44,631 bases of DNA from a virus. Below, one piece after another: positions 7,445-15,378 of this stretch. The DNA is taken from positions 1-44,631 of IMG/VR virus record IMGVR_UViG_3300018469_000285; one strand, written 5' to 3'. Positions within the stretch are counted from its first letter, which is position 1. Every line of letters begins with the position of its first letter. The position numbers and the translations under genes are program-made. The notes beneath the pieces were generated by a model, which worked only from the letters and a program-made list of their open reading frames with translations, had not been told where the DNA came from and did not search any database.

Positions 7445-7577
7445 TGTTTCTCCTTTGCTGGTTTAGGCGGCGGGCCACTTCGGCCGCGCCTTTCTTGTAG
7501 GTGACGACGGCGACGAGAGTTTCTTGGTCCCAAACGGACCAGAACCGGGTCTTCTTGTAACGGCGGTAGGTGATCAT
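7425..7577 (-). CDS. Hypothetical protein, 50 aa
   Basis: Small basic protein starting MITYRRYKKTRFWSVWDQE. I placed the start at 7577, where the ATG overlaps the TGA of the DUF6876 gene, rather than further upstream where the frame only shadows that gene. The pattern strand-FWSVWD-strand-then-helix (GAAEVARRLNQQ) looks like a small alpha/beta fold. It runs about 20 nt over the start of the DUF932 gene. Confidence 0.6.
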   Translation of the reverse strand: MITYRRYKKTRFWSVWDQETLVAVVTYKKGAAEVARRLNQQRRNSDSSHP

Positions 7578-7942
7578 CAACGTTCTCCGGGCAGCATCAG
7601 AACCTCGTTCTCGAGGTAGAGCCGCATGAATGCGAGAGGGAAGTCGGTAAAAGGCAGAGAGATGCGGAACACTTCGTCTTCTAAAGCTCTGAGGCAAACA
7701 AGGACGCCACTCTTCGTTTCGAGGTCAACGCGTAGCTCCCATACTTGCGATGTGCGGAGCGGACGGTCTTTGCGGCATCGCTTCTGCCAGGACGCGATCA
7801 GTTCGATGAGCCAGTAAGCTCCGGCTTCGTCAGCGAGGAACTTGACGCCGTCGCTGTAGGAGAAACTGGCCGTCTCGTGGTGGTGATAGTCAGCGGTTCC
7901 GGTAAACGCAGCTAGCGCCGACCGGAGTTCGTCCGGTCGCAT
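7577..7942 (-). CDS. DUF6876 family protein, 121 aa
   Basis: Matches the family I know as DUF6876: SYSDGVKFLADEAGAYWLIE in the middle, preceded by an H-rich turn (YHHHE) and followed by VWELRVDLETKSGVLVC and the end motif IPFTDFPL-type (SLPFTDFPLAFMRLYLE, VLMLPGE). Usual length for the family is 110-140 aa, so it is complete. Common on phages and integrative elements; function unknown. First gene of an overlapping run down to 6438. Confidence 0.85.
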   Translation of the reverse strand: MRPDELRSALAAFTGTADYHHHETASFSYSDGVKFLADEAGAYWLIELIASWQKRCRKDRPLRTSQVWELRVDLETKSGVLVCLRALEDEVFRISLPFTDFPLAFMRLYLENEVLMLPGER

Positions 7943-7962
7943 GTGCGCTCCTTAGCTGCGGG

Positions 7963-8193
7963 TTAAATGACGTAAAGAGGGGCGGAGGCGGGAGCTTCGT
8001 TGCGGTGGAAGTGCTTCAACGCGAGCTCCTCCGTCGAGGTCTGGACGGTTTGGGTCTGCTCACAGGCATCGCAGTTCGCGATGAAGTAGAGCTTCTTGTC
8101 CTCGTCGATCCAGATGGTGACTTCGGTAATCTCGATTGGGTCGCCTTTGCGGTTCTTGCAGTTCGGACACGCGATCACGATGCGGTGAGGCAT
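7963..8193 (-). CDS. Zinc-ribbon protein, 76 aa
   Basis: Starts MPHRIVIACPNCKNRKG and carries a second pair in ANCDACEQTQ, giving a four-Cys zinc ribbon (about residues 9-45). The start at 8193 is chosen because AAGGAG sits five to six bases upstream; the frame extends five codons further but without such a signal. The C-terminal helix (TEELALKHFHRNE) may serve contacts. Possibly a nucleic-acid or protein adapter. Confidence 0.7.
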   Translation of the reverse strand: MPHRIVIACPNCKNRKGDPIEITEVTIWIDEDKKLYFIANCDACEQTQTVQTSTEELALKHFHRNEAPASAPLYVI

Positions 8194-8212
8194 ACCTTCT
8201 CCTTTCATAGAT

Positions 8213-8260
8213 TGTTAATGGGGTCTGTGTTAACAGTCCCATCTACACGGAAAAGGTCAA
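8213..8260 (-). promoter_or_regulatory. Possible promoter with operator-like inverted repeat
   Basis: Upstream of the zinc-ribbon gene, on the minus strand, is TTGACC (8255-8260) with a weak -10 about 17 bases on. An inverted repeat TGTTAA-N11-TTAACA (8213-8235) overlaps that -10 and could be a repressor site. The -10 match is poor, so this is only a candidate. Confidence 0.3.
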
Positions 8261-8289
8261 GCCCGTACCCTGTGTAGTTCGCTGGCTCA

Positions 8290-8324
8290 AGCCTCGGGGC
8301 AAATTGGGTAAAAGGAACCGAGGC
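8290..8324. terminator. 8-bp hairpin between holin-like and zinc-ribbon genes
   Basis: AGCCTCGG (8290-8297) pairs with CCGAGGCT (8317-8324) across a 19-nt loop. It follows the stop of the minus-strand holin-like gene, so it could terminate the lysis/virion transcript, but no T-run follows on either strand. Confidence 0.4.
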
Positions 8325-8337
8325 TGAAGTGAGGGAG

Positions 8338-8574
8338 CTAGTCGGCGTTGTTCGACGAAGGAGCGATAGGCTTCGACGTGAGAAGGCGAAGGGCGACGTT
8401 GATGATCGGGCTCGCGGCGACAAGGAAGCCGGCGACGTTCATCGTGAGCTGCTGGTCAGGGTTCCATCCGAAGTAAGCGGCGATCGCCGTGATGATGGTG
8501 AGGACGTTGAACCAGATCGTCTTTGAGAGATACCAAGGTTTAGTGTTCATGTAATTCAATTCGTAATGGGTCAT
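8338..8574 (-). CDS. Holin-like small membrane protein, 78 aa
   Basis: Contains KPWYLSKTIWFNVLTIITAIAAY-type sequence: an N-terminal membrane-proximal segment and a first hydrophobic stretch (about 21-38), a polar break (GWNPDQQ), and a second hydrophobic stretch (about 46-65), then a short polar tail. This two-helix arrangement, next to a peptidase and muralytic gene, fits a phage holin. The start is set at 8574, where AAAGGTCGC precedes the ATG; MNTKPWY eight codons in is the alternative start. Confidence 0.6.
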   Translation of the reverse strand: MTHYELNYMNTKPWYLSKTIWFNVLTIITAIAAYFGWNPDQQLTMNVAGFLVAASPIINVALRLLTSKPIAPSSNNAD

Positions 8575-8581
8575 GCGACCT

Positions 8582-9415
8582 TTACTTCTTTGGTGCGAAG
8601 GGCAAAAGAAGAGTGTAGAGGCGGATCAGCTCACGAATCAGGGCGTTCCGATTCGTAGCGATGTTCACAACGAGCGGCGGGAGGTTTATGGCAGTGCCAC
8701 CCTCACGGATAAACTGCGGCTGGAAGTAGCGACGATGAATCTTCTTCACGGAGAACTGAGGGTCGCTTTCGGTGCTGTCCTTGACCCAGATGTAGTCCTT
8801 GTCGTAGCGGTCATACGCAACTACGAAGTGACCAGAAAGCGGCTGGCTGAAAGTAGGCGTGGTGTTCCTGAAGAATCCAGAGTCGCACTTAATTAGCAGG
8901 ATGACTTCCTTGTTCTGGTAGACGGCATCACACACGGCATCAAACGATAGGTCCGTGAGAAACGCGTAGGATGCGATCTTCTTGGTGGAGGCGTTCTGCC
9001 GCATCTCTGCGGTGAGCGGTGTTCTGCCGTAGGCTTCGACGGACTGCTCTACCGTATTCGGGAGCAGGGGGTAGTCGCAGGCCCCGGTGTTCTTCAGAGA
9101 CTTGAAGATAGAGCGCATGTCAGTGCCGACTTCGAGGGCATAGCCGTCGAAGGTCTTGATGTCGTTCCAGGTGAACTTCGGCGTGTAGTTGGCGGGAGCA
9201 GCGGTGTCGCGGGAGTCCTTTCTGACCTTGAACCAGGTGCCGGCGTGGGCTCCACAGGCCGGTTGGTGACTCTGGTAATAGGTAGGAAGGTTCGATACGT
9301 CTGAGAAGTGCGTTTCTGGGCGGGTGACCGGTGCCTGAACCGCACCGAGGTTAATGTCGCGTTTGTCTTCAGTTCGTTCGACTGCTCCCAGGATGAGGGG
9401 TAATACTTCGTTCAT
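8582..9415 (-). CDS. Papain-like (C1-type) cysteine protease, 277 aa
   Basis: The arrangement is papain-like: Gln51 and Cys54 in SHQPACGAHAGTW, a long middle, His196 in LSGHFVVAYDRY, and Asp213 in VKDSTE where papain has Asn. This order and spacing support a C1-family fold, with Asp in place of the third catalytic residue. No signal peptide is visible. It sits directly upstream of the holin-like gene in a minus-strand operon and downstream of the virion genes, so it may cut peptidoglycan peptides or host proteins during lysis, or act in virion maturation; the sequence does not decide. Confidence 0.7.
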   Translation of the reverse strand: MNEVLPLILGAVERTEDKRDINLGAVQAPVTRPETHFSDVSNLPTYYQSHQPACGAHAGTWFKVRKDSRDTAAPANYTPKFTWNDIKTFDGYALEVGTDMRSIFKSLKNTGACDYPLLPNTVEQSVEAYGRTPLTAEMRQNASTKKIASYAFLTDLSFDAVCDAVYQNKEVILLIKCDSGFFRNTTPTFSQPLSGHFVVAYDRYDKDYIWVKDSTESDPQFSVKKIHRRYFQPQFIREGGTAINLPPLVVNIATNRNALIRELIRLYTLLLPFAPKK

Positions 9416-9478
9416 TGAATCTTAAGGTTGATTTGATACTAGCGCGCCGACAGGAACGCGCAAGGTGAAGGCTGGGGA

Positions 9479-9595
9479 TTAACAGCGGTAGCTCGGACAG
9501 TCAGCATGCTCGATCTTCGGATACTCGGACGTGGCGACTAGTGCTATCCACGTGAAGACTATTGCTAGAACGAAGAGGGTAATGGCTCGGTTCAT
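9479..9595 (-). CDS. Tiny membrane protein, 38 aa
   Basis: Encodes MNRAITLFVLAIVFTWIALV followed by a short tail ending CPSYRC. One transmembrane helix spans about residues 5-22 and two cysteines lie at the end. Its ATG overlaps the stop of the large virion gene as ATGA, which supports it despite the short length. Its place just before the protease and holin-like genes suggests a lysis accessory (spanin- or antiholin-like), which is an inference only. Confidence 0.6.
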   Translation of the reverse strand: MNRAITLFVLAIVFTWIALVATSEYPKIEHADCPSYRC

Positions 9596-12500
9596 TTCTT
9601 TTGGTTGCGACGTTCGGCTTCTCCTCCAGTCGCTTTCTTGAAACGACGGACAGTGGCTTCGAAGACACTCTCTCCGCCGATTTGATCCCGCGGAATTAGT
9701 CCTCCCGTAGCGAGAGCTTGGTCCAGGGCATTTAGAGCCTGGGCGCCGACACCACCGAACGTCTCTTTGATGAATGTTTCGACTTTGATAGGCGAGACCT
9801 TGAAAGCCTTCGCGATGCGCCGAGCGGAGCCGGATGTGTAGTCGTAGACCTGTTCCTCGGCTGGCTTGTTCTTCATGTATGGAGAGACGATGTCCCGTCC
9901 GGTGAAGAAGTTCTTGTTTACTCCCACTTCGAGAGATGGCTTGATCGCCTGCGGAGTGATGGCTGAAAGGACGGAACCCTTGTCCGGCGAGACTGGAGAG
10001 ACTGAACCAATGAGAAGGTCGGCTAGTTCGGAGGCTCTCACGTCGTCATGGCCGAACGCCTGTTCAATCGCCCGGCGGGGGATGGACGAGAGATTGTTCA
10101 CCCCTTGGGCGAGCGGGATCTTGATGACGTTCCAACGGCCTTGCTCGTCCTTCGTGGGGTTTGGCGGCACGATGACGATGTTGTTCTCACGTTCGAATGG
10201 CGCGATGTCCTCGTAGGCTTCTCTACGTTCAGGGTCGCGCATGTTCCATGCGGTGACGATCGAGACCGGCATGAACACGGCGGTGGCGATCTTCGCTGCG
10301 GTCTGGACGGGGCGGGTGCTGGCGCTCCTTACGAGCGTCCTGGTGCCCTGGATGCCGGCGTTGAGATAGAGGAAGGCCGAATTGAGGACGGTTCCCCACT
10401 CCCCGCGGCGGGCGAAGTTGACGGTGTTCTCGCGGGCGGCTTTCGCGGCAGCAATCTTCGCCTCATCTTTCGACATGCCTTCCTTGATGAAGGCTTCCCT
10501 GGAACCGCGGTACTGCTGGAGGCGGGTAAGTTCTTCGGAGCGGCCGATGATGTCCTCCGCGGTTCGGAGTAGCTCAGAAGGGTGCTTCACGGTGTAGAGG
10601 ACGCGCCCGGCCGCGGAGCGGGAGGCGCGGATCTTCCCGATGGTCGCAGGTACTTGGTCGCGCGCGATGTCGAACGAAGTGCCACCGGCACCTTCTCTCA
10701 CCAGCTCTTCGTACAGCTCGTCGTGCTTCACAGCGGAGAAGAGGGCTTTGATGAAGTTCGCAGGGTTGGCAACGGAGGTGGCTAGCGCGCGGTTCGAGTT
10801 GATGAAGCCGCCTACCTGATCTTTGATGATGTTCGAGGCGACGAACGGCACGTTGATGCCGGTAATGCCGAGCTTCGCGACACGCACCGGGAGCGCGAGA
10901 ATCTTCCCGAGGATGTTCATCTGCTGGACGTTCAGGGCTTTCGCGGCTTCCGCAATCTCCTTCGAAGTCTCGAAGGTGCGCTTCACGCCGTCATCAAGGT
11001 ACGAAATGGTGTGCGGGGCGCTCTCTCCTTTCGGTAGTTCGCGTAGACTGAACGGGTTGCCCGGAAGGTCTTTATAGCTGGCAAGAATACGGGCGGCCTT
11101 GTTCTTCTCCCCCTGCCTAAAAGCATCGCTCGTCTTCGCCATGAGTGATTCAATCGGGCTGGCGATCTCACGAGTAGAGCCGGTGAGTTTCTGAACAATC
11201 GTCTGCTTTGAGAGAGAGGCGATGGCCTTGCCTCCGCCAAAGCCAAGGTCGGCTACTTCGTCATCAGCGAAGATGCGCTGGAGCGGGACGTAGTCCGGGT
11301 AGATCTCCTTCAGCTTCGTCGCGAGCTCCTTCGAGATGAGGCCGGAGTCAACGGAGTAGTCGAGGAGCTTCTGCGAGTAAGCGGTGACGGTCTTCGCTAG
11401 GCCTTCATACTCCGGGCCGAGGGTCTCGATCAGCCTCGTGTCGCTCGCAAGGTCTCTACCGGTTTTTAGTCCGTTTGCGGCGACCGTGCGCGTGTGCTTC
11501 GCGATCAGGTACTGGTCGAGAGCATCGAGGTCGGGAGCTTCTTTGATGACAGCTTCGAGGCCGCCGTCTCGCACGAACTGACCAGCGATGGCCGGCGCGC
11601 GGAGTACGCGGTCGATCTGGTTCGTGATGTGTTCCGACGGCCGGAGAGTGGTCTTAGTCTTCTTCAGAGTGTCGGCGAGAACGTCTTCAATCGGTGCGGC
11701 AAAGTCGACGAGTTTGCGTTTCGCCAGGCTAAGGAACGAACCAACACCTTCAAACACCTTTGGTCCGGGTCCTCTGGCGGCTTCGCGTTCAGCAACGTTT
11801 TTCGCGACGTACTTTGCCGCGTCAAACGCATCGTCTGCTTTCGTTACGAGGTTCTTGACCGCCTTTGGTCCCTTGGCGATGTCGTCGAGTGGACCGATCA
11901 TGCCGAGACCAACGCCGAGGGCGAAGGGCGTCATCTTCTTGTTGTTGCTGATGCGAGGGTCGTTCTTCGCGTCGGCGGGATCGGCGAAGACTCCGGCGGC
12001 TACATCGCGGGCCACGCCCCCAGCCTTGCGAACAGGAGCTGGAATCGTGCTCGGATCACGCTCAACAGGAAGCGGCGTTCGAAAAGCCTCGTTCGATCTG
12101 AAGCTCGAATTGACCTTGAAAGGAGAGGTCTCAGGTACTCCGGCCGGCGCGGTGGTGCGGACGGGAACGGCTTCATAGCCCTTCGCGCCGACGTCCGGCA
12201 ACTCAACGCCCTTCGCTTCAGCGATGCGACGCTGACCTTCTAGGAGGCTGATCTGACCGGTGGATACCTGCTTCGAGATCCTGTTAACCAGCGTGTTCAA
12301 CTGGATCGCGCGGCCCTTCGTGGTTCGTCCTGGTTCGAGGCCGAGGTTCGTCTTCTGGTTCGAGCCTGAGAGAGAAAGCGCGATGCGATGATCTAGCTCG
12401 TCGTCGTACCCGGCTCCGAGTTCCTTTCGGATAGCGTCCGTTACCTCTTGAGGTACACGGCCGTTCACGAGCATCTTCCGGTCGATCTTCTGAGGAACGG

Positions 12501-12801
12501 TCGGGTCCCAGGTCGTGGCTACGCGGTTCAAGAGGAGCTGTGATTGTTTGGCTGTCTCGTTCTTGAAGGTGAGGAGAGGCTTGCCGCTCGTGTCGGTGAT
12601 GTTCGAAGCGCCATAGCCCTTACCACGGAAGTACGGGTCGGTGGAAGTCGGTGCACCGGCAGGGATCGGCGTCGATACCTTCGTTGCGAGATTCGCTTTA
12701 GGAACGGTGGTGCTGGCTGGAGGCGCGGGCGGGGTGTCGTTAAAGAGGCGGATCTTCTTCGAAGCTGGCGCGCTAGGTTGTTCGGGGTAAAGCTTGATCA
12801 C
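9592..12801 (-). CDS. Large polyvalent virion (ejection) protein, LPD38-type, with HNH-like N-terminal segment, 1069 aa
   Basis: The region about 390-900 reads as the LPD38-type domain of phage polyvalent proteins (EIYPDYVPLQR at about 499-509, ITGINVPFVASNIIKDQ at 646-662, and AWNMRDPERREAYEDI later). Such proteins are packed in the capsid and injected with the DNA. The N-terminal 60 residues are a Pro/Ala/Thr-rich linker. Residues about 130-160 contain DDELDHRIALSLSGSN and TNLGLEPG, the DH...GSN...NL layout of HNH-type nucleases, so a DNA-cutting module may be fused to it. Glycine/alanine-rich helices at about 290-345 could insert in membranes. It lies at the end of the virion operon, as ejection proteins do in podoviruses. 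Confidence 0.8.
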   Translation of the reverse strand: MIKLYPEQPSAPASKKIRLFNDTPPAPPASTTVPKANLATKVSTPIPAGAPTSTDPYFRGKGYGASNITDTSGKPLLTFKNETAKQSQLLLNRVATTWDPTVPQKIDRKMLVNGRVPQEVTDAIRKELGAGYDDELDHRIALSLSGSNQKTNLGLEPGRTTKGRAIQLNTLVNRISKQVSTGQISLLEGQRRIAEAKGVELPDVGAKGYEAVPVRTTAPAGVPETSPFKVNSSFRSNEAFRTPLPVERDPSTIPAPVRKAGGVARDVAAGVFADPADAKNDPRISNNKKMTPFALGVGLGMIGPLDDIAKGPKAVKNLVTKADDAFDAAKYVAKNVAEREAARGPGPKVFEGVGSFLSLAKRKLVDFAAPIEDVLADTLKKTKTTLRPSEHITNQIDRVLRAPAIAGQFVRDGGLEAVIKEAPDLDALDQYLIAKHTRTVAANGLKTGRDLASDTRLIETLGPEYEGLAKTVTAYSQKLLDYSVDSGLISKELATKLKEIYPDYVPLQRIFADDEVADLGFGGGKAIASLSKQTIVQKLTGSTREIASPIESLMAKTSDAFRQGEKNKAARILASYKDLPGNPFSLRELPKGESAPHTISYLDDGVKRTFETSKEIAEAAKALNVQQMNILGKILALPVRVAKLGITGINVPFVASNIIKDQVGGFINSNRALATSVANPANFIKALFSAVKHDELYEELVREGAGGTSFDIARDQVPATIGKIRASRSAAGRVLYTVKHPSELLRTAEDIIGRSEELTRLQQYRGSREAFIKEGMSKDEAKIAAAKAARENTVNFARRGEWGTVLNSAFLYLNAGIQGTRTLVRSASTRPVQTAAKIATAVFMPVSIVTAWNMRDPERREAYEDIAPFERENNIVIVPPNPTKDEQGRWNVIKIPLAQGVNNLSSIPRRAIEQAFGHDDVRASELADLLIGSVSPVSPDKGSVLSAITPQAIKPSLEVGVNKNFFTGRDIVSPYMKNKPAEEQVYDYTSGSARRIAKAFKVSPIKVETFIKETFGGVGAQALNALDQALATGGLIPRDQIGGESVFEATVRRFKKATGGEAERRNQKK

Positions 12802-13895
12802 TTGGAGTTGTAGCCATCTGGGTAGGTCTCATACACGGCGCGGGCAACGTCCGAAGGTTCGATGTTTGGGTACTTTGCCTGGAGTTCTCGAATGAACTGC
12901 TCACGGGTGCCGGCGCGGTTGAGATTCGTGCGGCTCGCGAGCGCGGCGCGGAACGCGGCTACGGTCTTGTCAGTGCTGGAGCTGGAGGAGGCAGCGGTGC
13001 TCGTCTTTGCTTTCGTCGGCGCGTAGGTCTTGGGTTTGGACACGGTAAGCTCGAAGGCATTCGTGTTCGGATTCCAGGTGTAAACGGAGCTGCCCTCGCC
13101 TACGGTGATCGTGTCAGGCTTCTGAACTGACTGCTTACCCTGTGAATAGGAAGTGAGGTTCTCGCGGGCGCGGGAGGTGGACAGGTTGAGCGCGGCTTCC
13201 TTCGCGGCGCTTTCGAGGTAGTTGAACCGCGCAGTCTTCGTCTTCTCGTCGTAACCGATGTCTTCGGCGTGACGTGCCACGAGCTCCTTCACCTGGTCGT
13301 GGCTGAGGTCATAGCGCGCCAATTCATTCTCGATGTCGGCGTTCGCAAGTTCGGTCAGACGCTTTGCCTCACCGCGGCGATGGGCCTCGTCGTACCAAGG
13401 GTTGTCGTTCACGACACCCATCGCCTTGTTCAGAGCGGATCTCTTGGATTCGACAGAAGAGAGGATGCCGTCGAGTCCTGCGGCCTGATAGGCCTCGCGG
13501 TAGAACTGCTCGGTTGTCTTCGACGGCTTCTGGAACACGTCGGCGTAGAAGGCGTCTGAGTCGGCGTATCCGAATTGCTTTGCGAGTTGGTCTTTCTGCG
13601 CTTTCTGTTCCTCCGGGGTCGCACCGAAGAGTGCGGCGGTGTCGTTGAAGCTCAGGCCCGCGGCTCCAGCGTTCTTGGCAGCTTCGCCGTAATTCACAGG
13701 GGCGGGCGCTACTGACGTTGGGGTGGCACCCGGCTGCGGAAGCGTGGCGGGTCGGGGAGTTTGGGCGGTGAGCTGGATGCCAGAGGAGGGGTCCCGGTCT
13801 GCTTTGGTACTCAGCGCGCGCATCGCTGAGGTCTGGTCGGGCGCATCGAAGGTCGCTACTTGTCCTTGTTTAGTTATGTATTGGTATGTGGCCAT
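12798..13895 (-). CDS. Putative internal virion protein, 365 aa
   Basis: Unrecognised. The N-terminus (MATYQYITKQGQVATF) is followed by a Pro/Thr/Ala linker (about 45-65), a long helical middle rich in Ala, Glu and Arg (about 70-250), a Ser/Thr-rich linker (STAASSSSSTDKT) and a small C-terminal helical domain (REQFIRELQAKYPNIE). It overlaps the start of the ejection protein by 4 nt and follows the adaptor gene, so a partner of the ejection protein or an internal core protein is likely. Confidence 0.65.
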   Translation of the reverse strand: MATYQYITKQGQVATFDAPDQTSAMRALSTKADRDPSSGIQLTAQTPRPATLPQPGATPTSVAPAPVNYGEAAKNAGAAGLSFNDTAALFGATPEEQKAQKDQLAKQFGYADSDAFYADVFQKPSKTTEQFYREAYQAAGLDGILSSVESKRSALNKAMGVVNDNPWYDEAHRRGEAKRLTELANADIENELARYDLSHDQVKELVARHAEDIGYDEKTKTARFNYLESAAKEAALNLSTSRARENLTSYSQGKQSVQKPDTITVGEGSSVYTWNPNTNAFELTVSKPKTYAPTKAKTSTAASSSSSTDKTVAAFRAALASRTNLNRAGTREQFIRELQAKYPNIEPSDVARAVYETYPDGYNSK

Positions 13896-13898
13896 GGT

Positions 13899-14627
13899 TT
13901 AAGAGAAGTTGCCGATATTGTTGTCCCTCCTAGCTCGACCGCTGAAGAAGTCAGGAACTTCGAAGAAGGGACGATTGATGCTTTGCTCGCGGCTCTCGCG
14001 TTCCTTCATCGGAGCCCAGAGCAGTTCGAGAATCGAAAGCGCTTCCTTCTGCTCCTGGAGAGCTTGGGCGTACTGCTTCTTCTTCTCGGAACCGAGGAAC
14101 GAAGCGAAGGCGAGTTTGACGATTGCTTCGTTGCCGCTGTCTTCGCTGTCGTCCTCGTTCGGAGAGAACGCGAGAAGGTCGGTAGAGAGGGAAAGCGTAG
14201 GGGCCTTCAGTTTGCCGAAAAGGGCGATCTCGTCTCCATCGGTGAGGCTGTTCTTGTTCGCGAACCACTGGCGCTTCAGGTTCGCCCAGAACTCGTCCGT
14301 GGCAGTCGGATTGTCAGAGAACCACTTCTTGTAGTCGGCGTAGTTTCGCTTACTCCATTCGGCGTCATTCACAAGAAGCAGATAGATGCTTTCGTCTGCG
14401 AAGTTGTACGGATAGTCAACGTAGTACTCACCGGACTCGGGAGCGGTGTAGGCGAGCTTCACGGCGTCAACCGAGAAGGGCCAGCGCTTGAAGTCCCAGG
14501 CGCGCTTCTGGCCGAGGTTGATCGCGGTGGTGAGTTCAGAGTCGGAATAGAGGTCGTTCGAAGAAATCGTGGAGAGGTCGATGTTCAGCTTACTGCAGAG
14601 GATTGTTTTTGCTTCTAGGAGGGTCAC
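13899..14627 (-). CDS. Head-to-tail adaptor (gp4-like), 242 aa
   Basis: The start MTLLEAKTILCSKLNID followed by a helix ending LYSDSELTTAINLGQKRAWDF matches the usual layout of phage adaptor proteins of the P22 gp4 type: a short N-terminal helix, then a residue pattern predicting an alpha-helical ring subunit that docks under the portal. The length is typical. GTG start preceded by an A/C-rich leader with no Shine-Dalgarno. It sits between tail and ejection genes, as in podoviruses. Confidence 0.65.
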   Translation of the reverse strand: MTLLEAKTILCSKLNIDLSTISSNDLYSDSELTTAINLGQKRAWDFKRWPFSVDAVKLAYTAPESGEYYVDYPYNFADESIYLLLVNDAEWSKRNYADYKKWFSDNPTATDEFWANLKRQWFANKNSLTDGDEIALFGKLKAPTLSLSTDLLAFSPNEDDSEDSGNEAIVKLAFASFLGSEKKKQYAQALQEQKEALSILELLWAPMKERESREQSINRPFFEVPDFFSGRARRDNNIGNFS

Positions 14628-14673
14628 GTTAGGGGTGTTGGTTTAAGTGTAGAACGACGATAGTGAGTGTCAA

Positions 14674-15378
14674 TCAGGATAACCGGGTCAAGGTGATGTA
14701 GCTGGCTTCGGTGCCAGCGACGAGGTTGTTGGTTCCGCCGCTGCTCTGGACGGCATACATTTCAACGTAATCGTCAGTGGTGAGCGCGACGATGTCAGAG
14801 TGAGTGTTCGACGCGGAGGCGGCTGTGGTGCCAGGGACGAAGGCGCTCTCCGAGAACCGCGAACCGTTCTTGTAGAGGCGGGCGATGTACGAGAAGTTAG
14901 CCGTGGGGCTAGACCATTGCAGCGTGGATGTAACGAGGTACTTACCAGCGGTTACGCAAACGAAGCGGTTGCTCCCGCCTTCCCAGGTCAGGCCGTCCGC
15001 GTAGTCGTTGGCGTCAAACGCAACCTTAGTAATGACGCCAGTGTTGAAGGCTTGGTTCGTGGTGAGGTAGGAGCGGCCAACAGCACCGGAAGCGCCGCCC
15101 AACGAGACCGCTCGCCACGCGTCGCCTACGAACAGATACAAGGCGCGGGAGCTGCCGTCATCGTAGAGCTGGATGCAATCGAGGTAGCTCTTCGGAGTAA
15201 ATGTCGGGACAGTAGCGGTGATACGCGCCGGGCTTAGGAGCGGGAAGATGGCCGGGATGAAGTCTTCGAGGGTAAAGCTCCGGTCTTGGGTTACGGCTTT
15301 GAGAGCGTCGGGTCGTGAGGCCGGATCTTGCTTTATCTCCCCGTTCGTTTTCGCTTGGTTGTATTCGTCCTGGGTCAT
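14674..15378 (-). CDS. Tail protein with C1q-like domain, 234 aa
   Basis: The last about 130 residues follow the C1q/TNF-like jelly-roll pattern: TKVAFDANDYADGLTW, AGKYLVTSTLQWSS, YIARLYKNGSRFSES, DIVALTTDDYVEMYAVQSS and a final beta strand (ASYITLTRLS). Such domains form trimers at the tips of fibres or on the head surface and bind receptors. The N-terminal part (about 1-100) probably joins it to the virion. Its start overlaps the stop of the propeller gene by 4 nt. Confidence 0.75.
   Translation of the reverse strand: MTQDEYNQAKTNGEIKQDPASRPDALKAVTQDRSFTLEDFIPAIFPLLSPARITATVPTFTPKSYLDCIQLYDDGSSRALYLFVGDAWRAVSLGGASGAVGRSYLTTNQAFNTGVITKVAFDANDYADGLTWEGGSNRFVCVTAGKYLVTSTLQWSSPTANFSYIARLYKNGSRFSESAFVPGTTAASASNTHSDIVALTTDDYVEMYAVQSSGGTNNLVAGTEASYITLTRLS

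Noticed and set aside
11494-12243. Long plus-strand frames opposite the ejection protein
   Set aside because: Shadow frames of a 1069-aa gene with recognised domain.
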